Shown here piece after piece: positions 54,692 through 64,000 of a stretch of DNA of 64,000 bases. Position 1 is the stretch's first letter; each line of letters opens with the position of its first letter. Source of the stretch: Isoetes taiwanensis. Lineage: Eukaryota; Streptophyta; Lycopodiopsida; Isoetales; Isoetaceae. The translations under genes and the position numbers were made by a program. The DNA lies in the NCBI GenBank assembly GCA_021234155.1, contig JAJEKV010000014.1, forward strand, positions 5,471,563-5,535,562. The letters are read 5' to 3'. The notes below the pieces were generated by a model. That model searched no databases, had not been told where the DNA came from, and saw only the letters and a program-made list of their open reading frames with translations.

Positions 54692-57600
54692 ATCATATAG
54701 ATCGACATAAGTGTCCAGCCTATCCACATCCATGTGAGTGTAGTAGAAGTTGCTCTCGGCATATGGGAAGTAGCAGGCCGCCAAGAGGGTTGTCACTGCA
54801 ATGCTGCCCACACACCCACAGATACCAGTTGTGCATGTCCGTCTTGCACAGAGAGACCGATTGTGCCAAGGCTGTCCAGTAGTAACAGGCAACCCCTCTA
54901 TGTCCCCTCTTTCCAGTGCATTCATTGAACCCAGAGTAGCACTGGTATCCTGGCAAGTCAAATAGTTTATGTCCTGTGTACTCCCATGTTTCCATGAGGA
55001 AGATAAGGTCCATATCTGTAGCGACTGAGTTTAGACTATCTTTCTTCTGCCACGAGAGAAAGAACAAGAGAGAAATGCTGCTCTGAGGATGTTTTGGATG
55101 CTTAGAATCCAATTTAAGGACTCAAAAATGTCGTCAGCACAACAAGCTGCGAGTTGGAGGCAAAACCTTAGTGAGAGAAAGGCAAACCCTAGTGAGAGAA
55201 GGTGGTAGAGAGCTATTGAATCATCCTCTAGCTTTAGTGAGCTAGAGTTTGTTACTATAATTTATTGGTGTAACTTCTGGCAAAGGATTCTTAAGCTGGT
55301 TTTGGTGGACTAGCTCACATCTCAGGTTCCTTATGTAAGCCATACCCATTTGTCTTTCTTATTGTAAGTTGAGATTATTTATCGCTGCTAATAGTTTGGT
55401 TTCTGGGAATTGTAGGTGTAAGAATAAGAAAAACCTTGTTCTATGGATGAAGTCCTGTAGGCTTCTGATATTCAAAAGGTTCAGATTATAGGTGTGATCC
55501 ATAATAATTGGATCACACCTATAATTGGTTGAGCCAAAGTTGAATTAAAAGAAGGTCGCGACCCTCTTAAAAGGAGAATCGACCAGCTTCAAATAGTGGC
55601 CACCTGCATCAAATCTACATTAGATCTAATTCGAATCAGGGATGGATGGACCTGCGCCAGCAACCATCGCATTCAAGAACTTCGACCTTCCCTTAGCAGC
55701 TATTGAATCATCCTCTAGCTTTTGGTGAACTGGAGTGTGTTTACTAGAAGTTATTGGTGTAAGTTCTGACAAAGGATTCTTAAGCTGGTTTTGTTGGACT
55801 GGCTCACATCTCAGTTTCCTTATGTAAGCCATATCCATTTGTCTTTCTTATTGTAAGTTGAGATTATTTGTCTCTGCTAATCGTTCAGTTTATGGGAATT
55901 GTAGCAGTTTCAGATGGTTTATGGATAAAAAAAAACCTCGTTCTATCTGATAAAGACTTGTAATAAAGCTTCAAATAATTAAACGGTTCAGATAATAGGT
56001 GTGATCCGTATTTAGAACCCAAAAGATTTCTCTTTATGAATTTAAATTTATAGCTTCTTGATCTATTCTTGCTGGTTAAAAGAAAGAGAGCATTCTAGAG
56101 TTGTGCATGAATATTTGTTGGAAAATTCTTTTTGTTGCAAGATATATAGGTTGCAGGAAATATAGTATAGATATGAATTTATTAGTTACTGTCACATTTA
56201 ATACAAGTGATCCGGAATAAGCAATGCAAATTGAGCCTATCTTACATTATCAATCCATCTCGTTTTGCGAAAATGGATCTCCTTCAAATCAAGCCTAATC
56301 TAAACTGACAATCCATCTCCTTGGGCAGGATGGATCTCTATTCAAACTGTTTCTGTAACTATGGAGGACGTATCTATGGTGGATGAATCTCTCTATAATT
56401 GAACTATCCACAGCTTGAATGTAAACTGCAACCTACTCTTTTCAGTAAGAAGTCTTATATATTGATTATTGTCCATAAGAAATTGTGGCAAAAAAGTAGA
56501 GGATATAAGAATCTGTTGAATGATTTGGAAGGATTCATGCCTTTAGAGTTTCCTTATGAAGGTGTTCATGCCATTAAGATATGCGAAATATTATGGTTTG
56601 CCATAAATATTTGATATTAATAGATGACATTGAAATTTTTAGATTGATGCTAGAATTTTGAGCAGTAGTTGGTACTAGTTGAAGTTGATGCTTCAACAAA
56701 AATCCATTACTTTTCTTTAAGCCTTATCTATTCTTTGAATTTAGAAACTTACTTTTTAGTTAACACAACATAAAACGTTGTTAATCGTATTCTAACTCCA
56801 TAGATCAATTCAATTCTTTTAGTATTTTAACTTAAATCCTTAGCCACAACAATTGTAATTGTGACAAATAGTTGGTGCTATTTGTGAGATCATAATCCTA
56901 GACTTTAGATTTTGAAATGGATTGAGTTGGTGCTCATGTAAAAATGGAATGAGTTGGTGCTCAAGAGAAAAATTTGAATTGGTACTTAATTTGTGGTTCA
57001 CGAATACAACTGAGGTAAGTTGCTTCACAAAAAGGGAGGTTGATATGGATATGGTAGCTCGAGAGTGTGGTCTTGAATGTTAGTCTTGGTGGACTAGCAT
57101 GAGCGTGTAAGTTTGGGAAATTATTGGCAAAGCAAGGCAAATGATTGGCAAATATAAACATTATAGTAGCTATGGAAAAATAATATCTTAAGTCAAGATA
57201 TTATTTTATTTAAGCTTTAAAGTTTAAATATAGTTGAGCCAAAGTTGAATCAAAAGGGACTGCGTCCCTTCTCAAAGGAGAATTGACCAGCTTCAAAAAG
57301 TGGTTGCCTACATCAATTCTGCATCGGATCTGCTTCTGCATCAATCATATTATGCTTGAAATTTATGCTTAAAGTCAAGCACTTTAGGTCAACAGAATGC
57401 AGATTTTCCTATCGTACACCTATATAACAACCTCGTTTCCGCGGTTCTATACACATGTGGCCTTGAACCTATGCTAGGTCGAGCATATATGCACATAGGC
57501 TGGACCATATGGTGCATAGGCTCGAGCTTATATGCGCATGGGCTCAAGTCTGCACTCGTGCATATGTTCCCATAGACAAACACTACAAGTGCAGTAAAGA

Positions 57601-57922
57601 GAACTTATATGTCCAGCTGAAATGCATTTTAGTAGATTGTAGAAGCAATAAAATGTTAATATGTTATGCTAGCATAGCAACAGCCTTGCTCTGGCAACTC
57701 CTATCGGAGTGCATGTTCAATGTAACTTTGACCCCCTGAAATTGCCATTGACCCCCCTGAAATTGCCACTATAATTTACAATCGAAGCCACTTTTTTGCT
57801 TTGACACCCTCCACCCAAATACTAGCACATATTCTGGATTATACCTGTATTAATCTAAGCACAGTTCGTTAGTGTATTTGATCCCTCGCCTTGTTTCTTG
57901 GGCAACTATATTAAGGAGAATC
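54692..57922. repeat. Tandem array, unit 3 (3.23 kb)
   Basis: Its first part (LINE endonuclease) is closer to unit 1 than to unit 2, the middle (about 55980-57420) is the most diverged, and the last part (from about 57440) is again nearly identical to units 1 and 2. It ends AAGGAGAATC, then leaves the repeat (TATCTACG). Confidence 0.88.
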
Positions 57923-59040
57923 TATCTACGTATTTCATGGCATTCTTATTGTCTTTTTGGAACATATATTGTCTTTGCCAAAATGAACGATGATTCTTTG
58001 TGCCTAGTTGTTGATTAGCATGATCTAAACAAGATTACTATAGCTCCCTGTGGCATACTCAAGTCTTCTCTCATATTGATTTCGTGACAAATATCGTTCC
58101 AAGTCCCGTCACGAAAAATCTGAAGCTTTGTCTCAATGCCCATATCTTAAGCTTAAGCCAGGTGATCTAGCATATGAGCACCAGTAGGTTGTTCTAAGTT
58201 CTAATTGGTTTTAGATTCTGGTTGTTACTTTATTTGATGTACCCCATGATGCGTTTTTGTTGGAGTCTATTTAAACTTCTCTCCTGTCACATCCATTAGC
58301 CCATGATCTATTTTCAAATCTTGGTTTACCTTCATTTTTGTTGGTGTCTATTTGAACATCTCTCCTGTTAAATCCATTAGCTCAAAATGTATTTTCAAAT
58401 TTTGGTTCAGCTTTATCTTGCCGGCAGATGCGATCAAACGTTTTGACAAATTTTTGGCAATTTGGAGGCCAATATTCAGAGGCACAATTCACTTGCAATT
58501 TAAATGGAAAGGCTATACAAAAGACGAAAAAAAGGGTATTCTATTGAAGAAAAAAAGAATGTGCACTTAAAGTCTGCCATTGTTATCTTGTAGTCATTAG
58601 AAAATAGCAATTGACTCACATGCATCGTCATAGCCATCACCTTCATGAAAAGCACGTCACTATTTTATAAGTACCGCACATGGCATCTTCAATTAACACA
58701 GGATAAAACAGAGCCTCTCTCCAGCTAATGTTGCATGTGAGCCCAACCATAGAGACGATTCACATGCTTTTGTCATGCCATCATAGAGCTTTTTGATTTT
58801 GCACACGACAAAACAAAGCCGATGAGGAATTTAGGTGCTTGTAAACCGTCCCTTAGAGCCGGTTTACATGCAACCATTGCCAGATAAAGGGCCTATTTTA
58901 CCTTGTATAAATTGACGTTTGCAGGTGATGATGGGCGTAAAAGGGCGAGCCTTTTTACACGAGGGTGAAGGCTGCGATGATGCATGTGAACCGACTCTTA
59001 AACAGTGCCATCAAGTTGCTGACTGGAGGAAGTGCATGAA
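57923..59040. other. No recognised gene
   Basis: Mixed sequence with only short frames (longest 72 codons at 58352-58570, no family likeness). Confidence 0.4.
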
Positions 59041-59045
59041 GTCCA

Positions 59046-59333
59046 TGATATGGTCTATAGGGTATGGGATAAAGCCTTGTAGAGGTTGGGGCTCATGAAG
59101 GATCCGCCCTTTTAGTGCGTTGGTTATCACTAGAGGTGCTAGTGCATAACATTTGGTATCAGAGCCAAGGTTCAATTTCTCGTGGCAACATTGGTGTGTT
59201 CCACGTGCTTGAGGGCAAGCATCTCGAGGAGGGGAGGAATTGATATGGTCTGTGGGGTATGGGACAAAGCCTTGTAGAGGTTGGGGCTCATGAAGGATCT
59301 GCACTTTTGGTGCGTTGGTTATCGTGCATAACA
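59046..59333 (+). mobile_element. Miniature (288 bp) LTR element, SMART/TRIM type
   Basis: All structural parts of an LTR retrotransposon fit in 288 bp: left LTR 59046-59151, primer-binding site TGGTATCAGAGC at 59154-59165, about 60 bp of interior, purine tract AGGAGGGGAGGAAT at 59227-59240, right LTR 59241-59333. LTRs begin TGATATGG and end GCATAACA. A perfect 5-bp duplication GTCCA flanks it (59041-59045, 59334-59338). There is no coding capacity. A minus-strand frame across it is an accident of its repeats. Confidence 0.92.
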
Positions 59334-59338
59334 GTCCA

Positions 59339-60400
59339 CATGTCAATCTCAAGGGCAGGATGAGAAGATTGATGGGTTGTTAGCGAGAATAGAGTCTTGA
59401 AAATTGCAGTTAGGATCCAGCTCGCCTTCAAAAATGCCAAAACATTTGCATAGGATAAGAGCATTTTCTTTCCGCCTTAAATCTCTAGAAATGAGCTACT
59501 ATGTTTTGTCTCTACATCTCCAAATTGCTCGAAACCAAAGACATGAACCTACTCTTCCTCTTGATATATTCCAAATGTCATTCACTACAACACTTTGGCT
59601 TGTCGGTGGGATAGTATTACATTAATCAATAAATTGTTTGTAATTCAACTACTTTTCTTGGTCCATCAATTGTGGGCAGTTTGAAAGTTGCATGTCATTC
59701 GAAACTTTACATATTAGAGTTTTATTGGCTCGGTTCCCCTGGTCCTTGTATTTAGCACAAAAGAGATTTTGGGATGAAAATGGTATTTCCAAGTGTTCTT
59801 TTTTTGTCTCAAAATATCATGCAAGAAAAATTACAACATTTCCTAATTTTGCAATTTTTAACAAGAAAAATGAAGAGGTTGATAAATGAAATGATAAGGG
59901 TCACGTAGTTCCAATCACCGCAAATGTTGTGGTTGTCATGCATGTTTGGATTGTACTACTGCTTTGGCCCTCGATTCTATAACATAAAAATCCTAGTTAA
60001 GAAATAAAATTAAAGGCTTGAGTAAAATTGCTAAGAAATTAAGTAGACAATTGGCCAAAAATGTCAAGGTCTTAATTTAGCCCTCATTTCCTGAGGAGCA
60101 TATATTTGCTGGTATGTATCCTTTGGCAATGGTGATAAATAATATACAATAACAATGCGAAACTACGCACTTTCGTGCACAAAGGTTTTGCAGTTCTGGC
60201 TCTCTATGCAGATCGATTCCAAATATATCCAGATAGGACTTTATTGCTAGCCATATAGTTACAGGGATCTCATTTTTGCTCCAAAGCGCATTCAATGTGG
60301 CTCTTGGTAATGTATTTAGATCTGTACTGACAGGCTTAAGATTTATTCAGAGTAGAGAGCTCCATCCTCGTGCGATTGGAGCAAGCTCATGAAATGATTA
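59339..60400. other. No recognised gene
   Basis: AT-rich sequence with short frames only. Nothing I can assign. Confidence 0.4.
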
Positions 60401-61549
60401 AATTGACAGGTTGTCATTCAGATTTGGGTGCTTGTTGCTGAACCCATTGTGATGTTAGTGGTGCTTCCTCAATGGGGACTATATAGAGGCTTATGTGTCG
60501 AGTGTGAGAAATATATTCAGGCAACTTTTGGAACTCGGTTACTCGTGCTATCATGCTATCAGGTGGTACAAGTTTGGGGGCATCTTATCTGATCCATATG
60601 AGGTTTTGCATAGTATCAGGTCCGTCCTTGCACCTCTATGTAGCCAGTTTCGTTCCCCTCTGCAAAGGTATGTTAGCTAAAGATCTGAAGGGCTTTGGGT
60701 GCACACGAAGCTCTATTTATCTTGTGACTAATGAGTCTTTATCTGCCGGTAATTGCTATCTATATGGAAGATGTAGTTATGAAACTGGTGTCTATGCTAG
60801 GTCTTGAGTGGGTTACCTAAATATGTCCACTTTTCATGTGCTTATTATGAAGCAAGTAGTGTTCTTAAGATGGGTTTCAATTAGGCATGTGATCTTCTAT
60901 CCCAGCTAGAAGAAACTTTTGTACAGATGGCACTGTAAACAATGGTATGTGTAGGGCTATATGTCTTTAGGAGACGGGAGGCTTCTACTGTACGTATGCT
61001 TGGCACCAGTAGGGGACAAGCCTGCTGGAGTTAGATGCAGATGGACTACACTTGGCTCTTAATTCCAACACAGGTGTTTATGGTGGTAACTAGGTAGTAT
61101 TCTTCTATCAGTCATCACTTGAACAGTTGCAACTTTCGGAGGGAGGAACTTCATGGGAATTTTAGCTCCGGGTGTAGTAGCAGAGTGGAGTCCTTTGCAT
61201 AGTATTGTTGTCCGTGGCAATCTACAGAAGCAAGCTTTAAATTGATTATCTTAGGGCCGGTTTTTTTTTTAGGTTAGTGGAGCATTATGGAGGTTTCATA
61301 AGTAGCTGATTGCAGAAAATTGAGGAATTATCTTCCATAGTACTCGGACATTGGGAAGAGGTTGCAGCCATTGCTATGGTACTTTTTGGAATAGCAGTGG
61401 CCCCCATAGTACTAATGAGCAAGGAAGAGGTTGAGAGAGCTCCAATAAAGTACTGCATTAGCTGGTTGTGTATCCTACTATGTCCTTCACTAATTGGGTG
61501 AATAAGGGCCTTGTACCATTTATATATTAATAAAAAAATAAAAATCTTA

Positions 61550-61587
<38 letters not shown>
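60400..61587 (+). mobile_element. Probable L1-type LINE 3' end with poly(A) tail
   Basis: The end 'GGGCCTTGTACCATTTATAT', then ATTAATAAAA and about 33 A (61555-61587), is how plant L1 elements usually end. Upstream readings are broken and I could not confirm an RT or RNase H motif, so the left boundary is a guess. Confidence 0.5.
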
Positions 61588-61590
<3 letters not shown>

Positions 61591-62483
61591 TGTCGCTTTG
61601 CAGGCTGTGGTCATCCAGTGAACCCCAATATGGAAGATATCTTGCTAACTGGATAGATGATTGCATAGTTCCTCTCCATAATCTTAGCTTCATCAGGAAA
61701 AAACATGGCTAACAGTTTACCTTTATAAGCCTCATAATAGCAGTGGTTGCACAACTGACTGATTAAACTAGGACATCATTTATAGCATCAATTTAGTAAA
61801 ACACATGATTTGCTTTGGAATCCAACTGTTAACTTGCTTACTTCCAGTATGGAAATTCCAATGCCATGTACAAACTTCATGTTATGTTTTCACAAAATAC
61901 ATTTAGGAATTTTAATATATGTAGAAAAGAAGGAACGTCTGTGTATAACATCCAGGTCCAGTTTGACCCTAGATAAACTTTCTGCTTTTGTCTTTGTCCA
62001 TCTCTACATGTGTCCATTTCTTTTGCCCACGCTTCTCCATCAAGCAGGAATGGTTTGCATCAATTATCAAACCATCCAGTTGCTGGTACGCCTCACCCTA
62101 ACTATTTCATGATTTACAGAATACATACCAACCAACATTGCTCCGTTGAAGCAATCAGCAGGCATTAAGTTCCAATTACCAACAAATAGTTTGCAGGTTC
62201 CACTACCAAACGTTTGCAGGTTCCCAACACAAAGTTCGCAGGTTCTACTACATCTGAACATGCTACCTTGGAGTTCTGCACTGTGGAGCCATAGACAAAT
62301 TGAATGCTTAAATAAGTCTACAGAAGTTTTCTGTTGACCATAAATAATTTAAAGACTTACAAACTGAGATTACCTGTGCACTGGCCATATTTTGTACTCA
62401 GATCTGCATGCTGAGATTGCTGAAGTCCAGGGACCAGCTTAAAATTCTGTCACTTCACATCATATCAGCTTTCCAACACGTTC
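61588..62483. other. 3' flank of the PPR gene
   Basis: No gene recognised. Contains short repeats of GTTTGCAGGTTCC/CGCAGGTTCTACTA near 62190-62250. Confidence 0.4.
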
Positions 62484-64000
62484 TTAACTGCCATCCTGTA
62501 TAGAAAAACCATCCATATCTTTCATGATCATGGAAACTACGTCTGCATTTTTCATCCTATTGTTTGCACGTATAAGCTGCTCATAAGTGAATGTTTCTAC
62601 TTTATGACCTCTATCCTTCATTTTCTCGTATATCTCATTAGCTTCAACGACCTTATCAGCTTTTGCAAGAATGCAAACAATCGCATTGAATGTTACTTGA
62701 GAAGGCCGGCAACCCCTTTCCTCCATCTCTTCAAACAGCCTCCAAGCAGTGTCAATTTTGTGTTGCCTCCCTAGGTTATGGATCAAAGAAGTGTAGGTGT
62801 ATGCATCTGGCCTTAGATTATTATCCTCCATTTCTTTCCAGTACTTGAAAGCTTCTCCTACGCTTCCAATTTTTCCAAGCATTTCTATTATCTTATTGTA
62901 AATTACAACATCTGCTTTTGAAGCCGCTTTAATTTCTTCAAAAAGAGCCATTGCCTTATTCACTTTCCCATTTCGTCCAAGCAAGTCTAATAATGTGTTA
63001 TAAGTGTAAGAATCTGGAGAGTAACCAGCATCTTTCATTTCTCTATAAAGCTTAAGAGCTGTTGCCACATCGTCCACTTTTGCAAAGCCGGCTATAAGAT
63101 GGTTATATGACACAGTGGTTGCATATCCATTTATATTCTTAAACTCTTGGAAAAGCCGCAAAGCAGTTATTGGTTTTCCCGCCTTGCTGTACAGCCTAAG
63201 CAAGTTATGGAAAGCTGGGGCATCAACTTGGTGACCTTTCTCTTCCATTTCATGAAAAAAATTGCATGCTTGCTTTGCATCCACTTTAATAAGGTTATTC
63301 ATAACACTGGTGTACAAAGTAACATCAGGGGTGCATCCAGCCTCAACCATTTCTACAAAAAGCTTGCATGCTTCTTCAACTTTATACATTTTTCCATAAG
63401 TATCTATGAAGATTGTGTAAGAAATAGTATCAGGTTTTGGACCATTTTCTTTCATTTTTTGGAGTATGCGAAAAGCCTCATCATCACGGCTTGCCCTGCA
63501 TAACACAGACATTATGGTGTTGTATGTCACCAACTCTGGTTTGCATCCTTTCTCTGCTAATCCCTCAAAGACCTTGTATGCTAAATTGATATTTCCCGTC
63601 TTTCCTAGACAATCTATAAGCAGATTATGTGTGGACAATGTAGGTGTAAAGCCATTCTTCATCATTTCTTCATAGAATATATATGCATCATCAGATCTTA
63701 TTGCCTTTGCATTAGAAGTTACAAGAGATGTATATACATGAAAATCCGGCTTACATCCACCACTTTCCATCTCTCGAACCAATTTAGAGCAGATTTCCAG
63801 CTTTTTTGCTTTACACAATGCAAATATGAGGACTTTGTAAATATTAATGTCGATCTTTTTCCGTGGATTAATCATCCTTTTACGTAATTCAATAGCTTGG
63901 TGATGATAACCATGTTTAACTAAGATATTCACTGCAAAGGTGTAAATGCTCATTGAAGGCTTCCAAGCAAGGCTCTCAGTGTCCTCAAATATTTTAACAA
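62484..64000 (-). CDS. P-class pentatricopeptide repeat protein, 5' end outside the window
   Basis: The open frame continues past 63953 to the window edge ('VKIFEDTESLAWKPSMSIYT' precedes the first internal ATG), so the start lies beyond 64000. About 13-14 PPR motifs of 35 residues are visible, e.g. 'PELVTYNTIMSVLCRASRDD', 'PDTISYTIFIDTYGKMYKVE', 'PDSYTYNTLLDLLGRNGKVN' and 'PDAYTYTSLIHNLGRQHKID'. After the last repeat a short tail ends in 'DGFSIQDGS' and a TAA stop, with no E or DYW domain. This makes it a P-class protein, a family that binds single-stranded organellar RNA for stabilisation, splicing or translation. No intron or damage is seen, unlike the rest of the window. Targeting signal and exact orthologue cannot be judged from this part. 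Confidence 0.93.
   Translation of the reverse strand, partial: VKIFEDTESLAWKPSMSIYTFAVNILVKHGYHHQAIELRKRMINPRKKIDINIYKVLIFALCKAKKLEICSKLVREMESGGCKPDFHVYTSLVTSNAKAIRSDDAYIFYEEMMKNGFTPTLSTHNLLIDCLGKTGNINLAYKVFEGLAEKGCKPELVTYNTIMSVLCRASRDDEAFRILQKMKENGPKPDTISYTIFIDTYGKMYKVEEACKLFVEMVEAGCTPDVTLYTSVMNNLIKVDAKQACNFFHEMEEKGHQVDAPAFHNLLRLYSKAGKPITALRLFQEFKNINGYATTVSYNHLIAGFAKVDDVATALKLYREMKDAGYSPDSYTYNTLLDLLGRNGKVNKAMALFEEIKAASKADVVIYNKIIEMLGKIGSVGEAFKYWKEMEDNNLRPDAYTYTSLIHNLGRQHKIDTAWRLFEEMEERGCRPSQVTFNAIVCILAKADKVVEANEIYEKMKDRGHKVETFTYEQLIRANNRMKNADVVSMIMKDMDGFSIQDGS

Noticed and set aside
48202-57922. Repeated short frames (60-92 codons) in each array unit as genes
   Set aside because: They are kept only because the DNA is duplicated. 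No family likeness and no sign of coding constraint.
59154-59165. A tRNA gene fragment
   Set aside because: TGGTATCAGAGC is the primer-binding complement to a tRNA 3' end, not a tRNA. No cloverleaf surrounds it.
59011-59352. A 113-codon minus-strand protein
   Set aside because: It runs across both LTRs of the 288-bp element and its internal repeat is just the LTR read twice.
60495-60807. A gene with overlapping 61- and 84-codon frames
   Set aside because: Two frames overlap without family likeness, and the region ends in an L1-type poly(A) tail.

Overview
This window looks like nuclear DNA of a land plant with a large, repeat-rich genome. A fern or other non-seed plant is my best guess, but that is inference. 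The supporting signs are a P-class PPR gene, Ty1/copia and chromodomain Ty3/gypsy elements primed by initiator tRNA-Met, plant-type LINEs, very small LTR elements, a DUF8039-like gene and short GT-AG introns. The only clearly intact host gene is the PPR gene at the right edge (62484-64000, minus). No tRNA, rRNA or CRISPR array was seen.

Layout. 1-1933 is the 3' part of a LINE. 1936-9730 is 'locus 1': a transposase-like relic (minus), a small unknown gene (plus), a DUF8039-like relic (minus) and a decayed ParB-like/amino-methyltransferase gene (plus). 9680-10500 is a fold-back element. 11030-14036 is a 1.49-kb tandem duplication carrying LINE 3' ends. 14.1-24.3 kb is an L1-type LINE whose ORF1 is split by a copia element (16066-21511, TSD TGAAT). 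24280-30534 is 'locus 2': a MULE-like transposase relic (minus) divergent from a nearly intact ParB-like/amino-methyltransferase gene (plus, four exons, one premature TAG). 30.9-32.5 kb is a small non-autonomous LTR element containing a series of covarying hairpins. 32965-48622 is a nest: a LINE (minus) holding a short LTR element (33392-47411, TSD CTGGG), whose right LTR holds a chromovirus (35109-47277, TSD GCTCT). 48202-57922 is three tandem copies of a 3.2-kb unit. 59046-59333 is a complete 288-bp miniature LTR element (TSD GTCCA). 60.4-61.6 kb ends in an L1-type poly(A) tail.

Two things stand out. First, the chromovirus carries, between its 5' LTR and gag, a frame of about 400 codons (43814-45016, minus) whose last 99 residues are a full histone H3 fold, about 83% identical by eye to canonical H3. 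The same element's integrase ends in a chromodomain, the domain class that reads H3 tails. Second, two diverged copies of a gene joining a ParB-like domain to a circularly permuted amino-methyltransferase domain lie beside opposite-strand transposase-like relics. Each locus also has its own repeated GC-rich palindrome in non-coding DNA. This could be an undescribed DNA element that carries its own DNA-modifying protein.

Most coding sequences are broken. The premature stops I traced in these genes can all be explained by C-to-T change at CGA or CAG codons. Several frameshifts sit in or near homopolymer runs, so part of the apparent damage could be assembly error.
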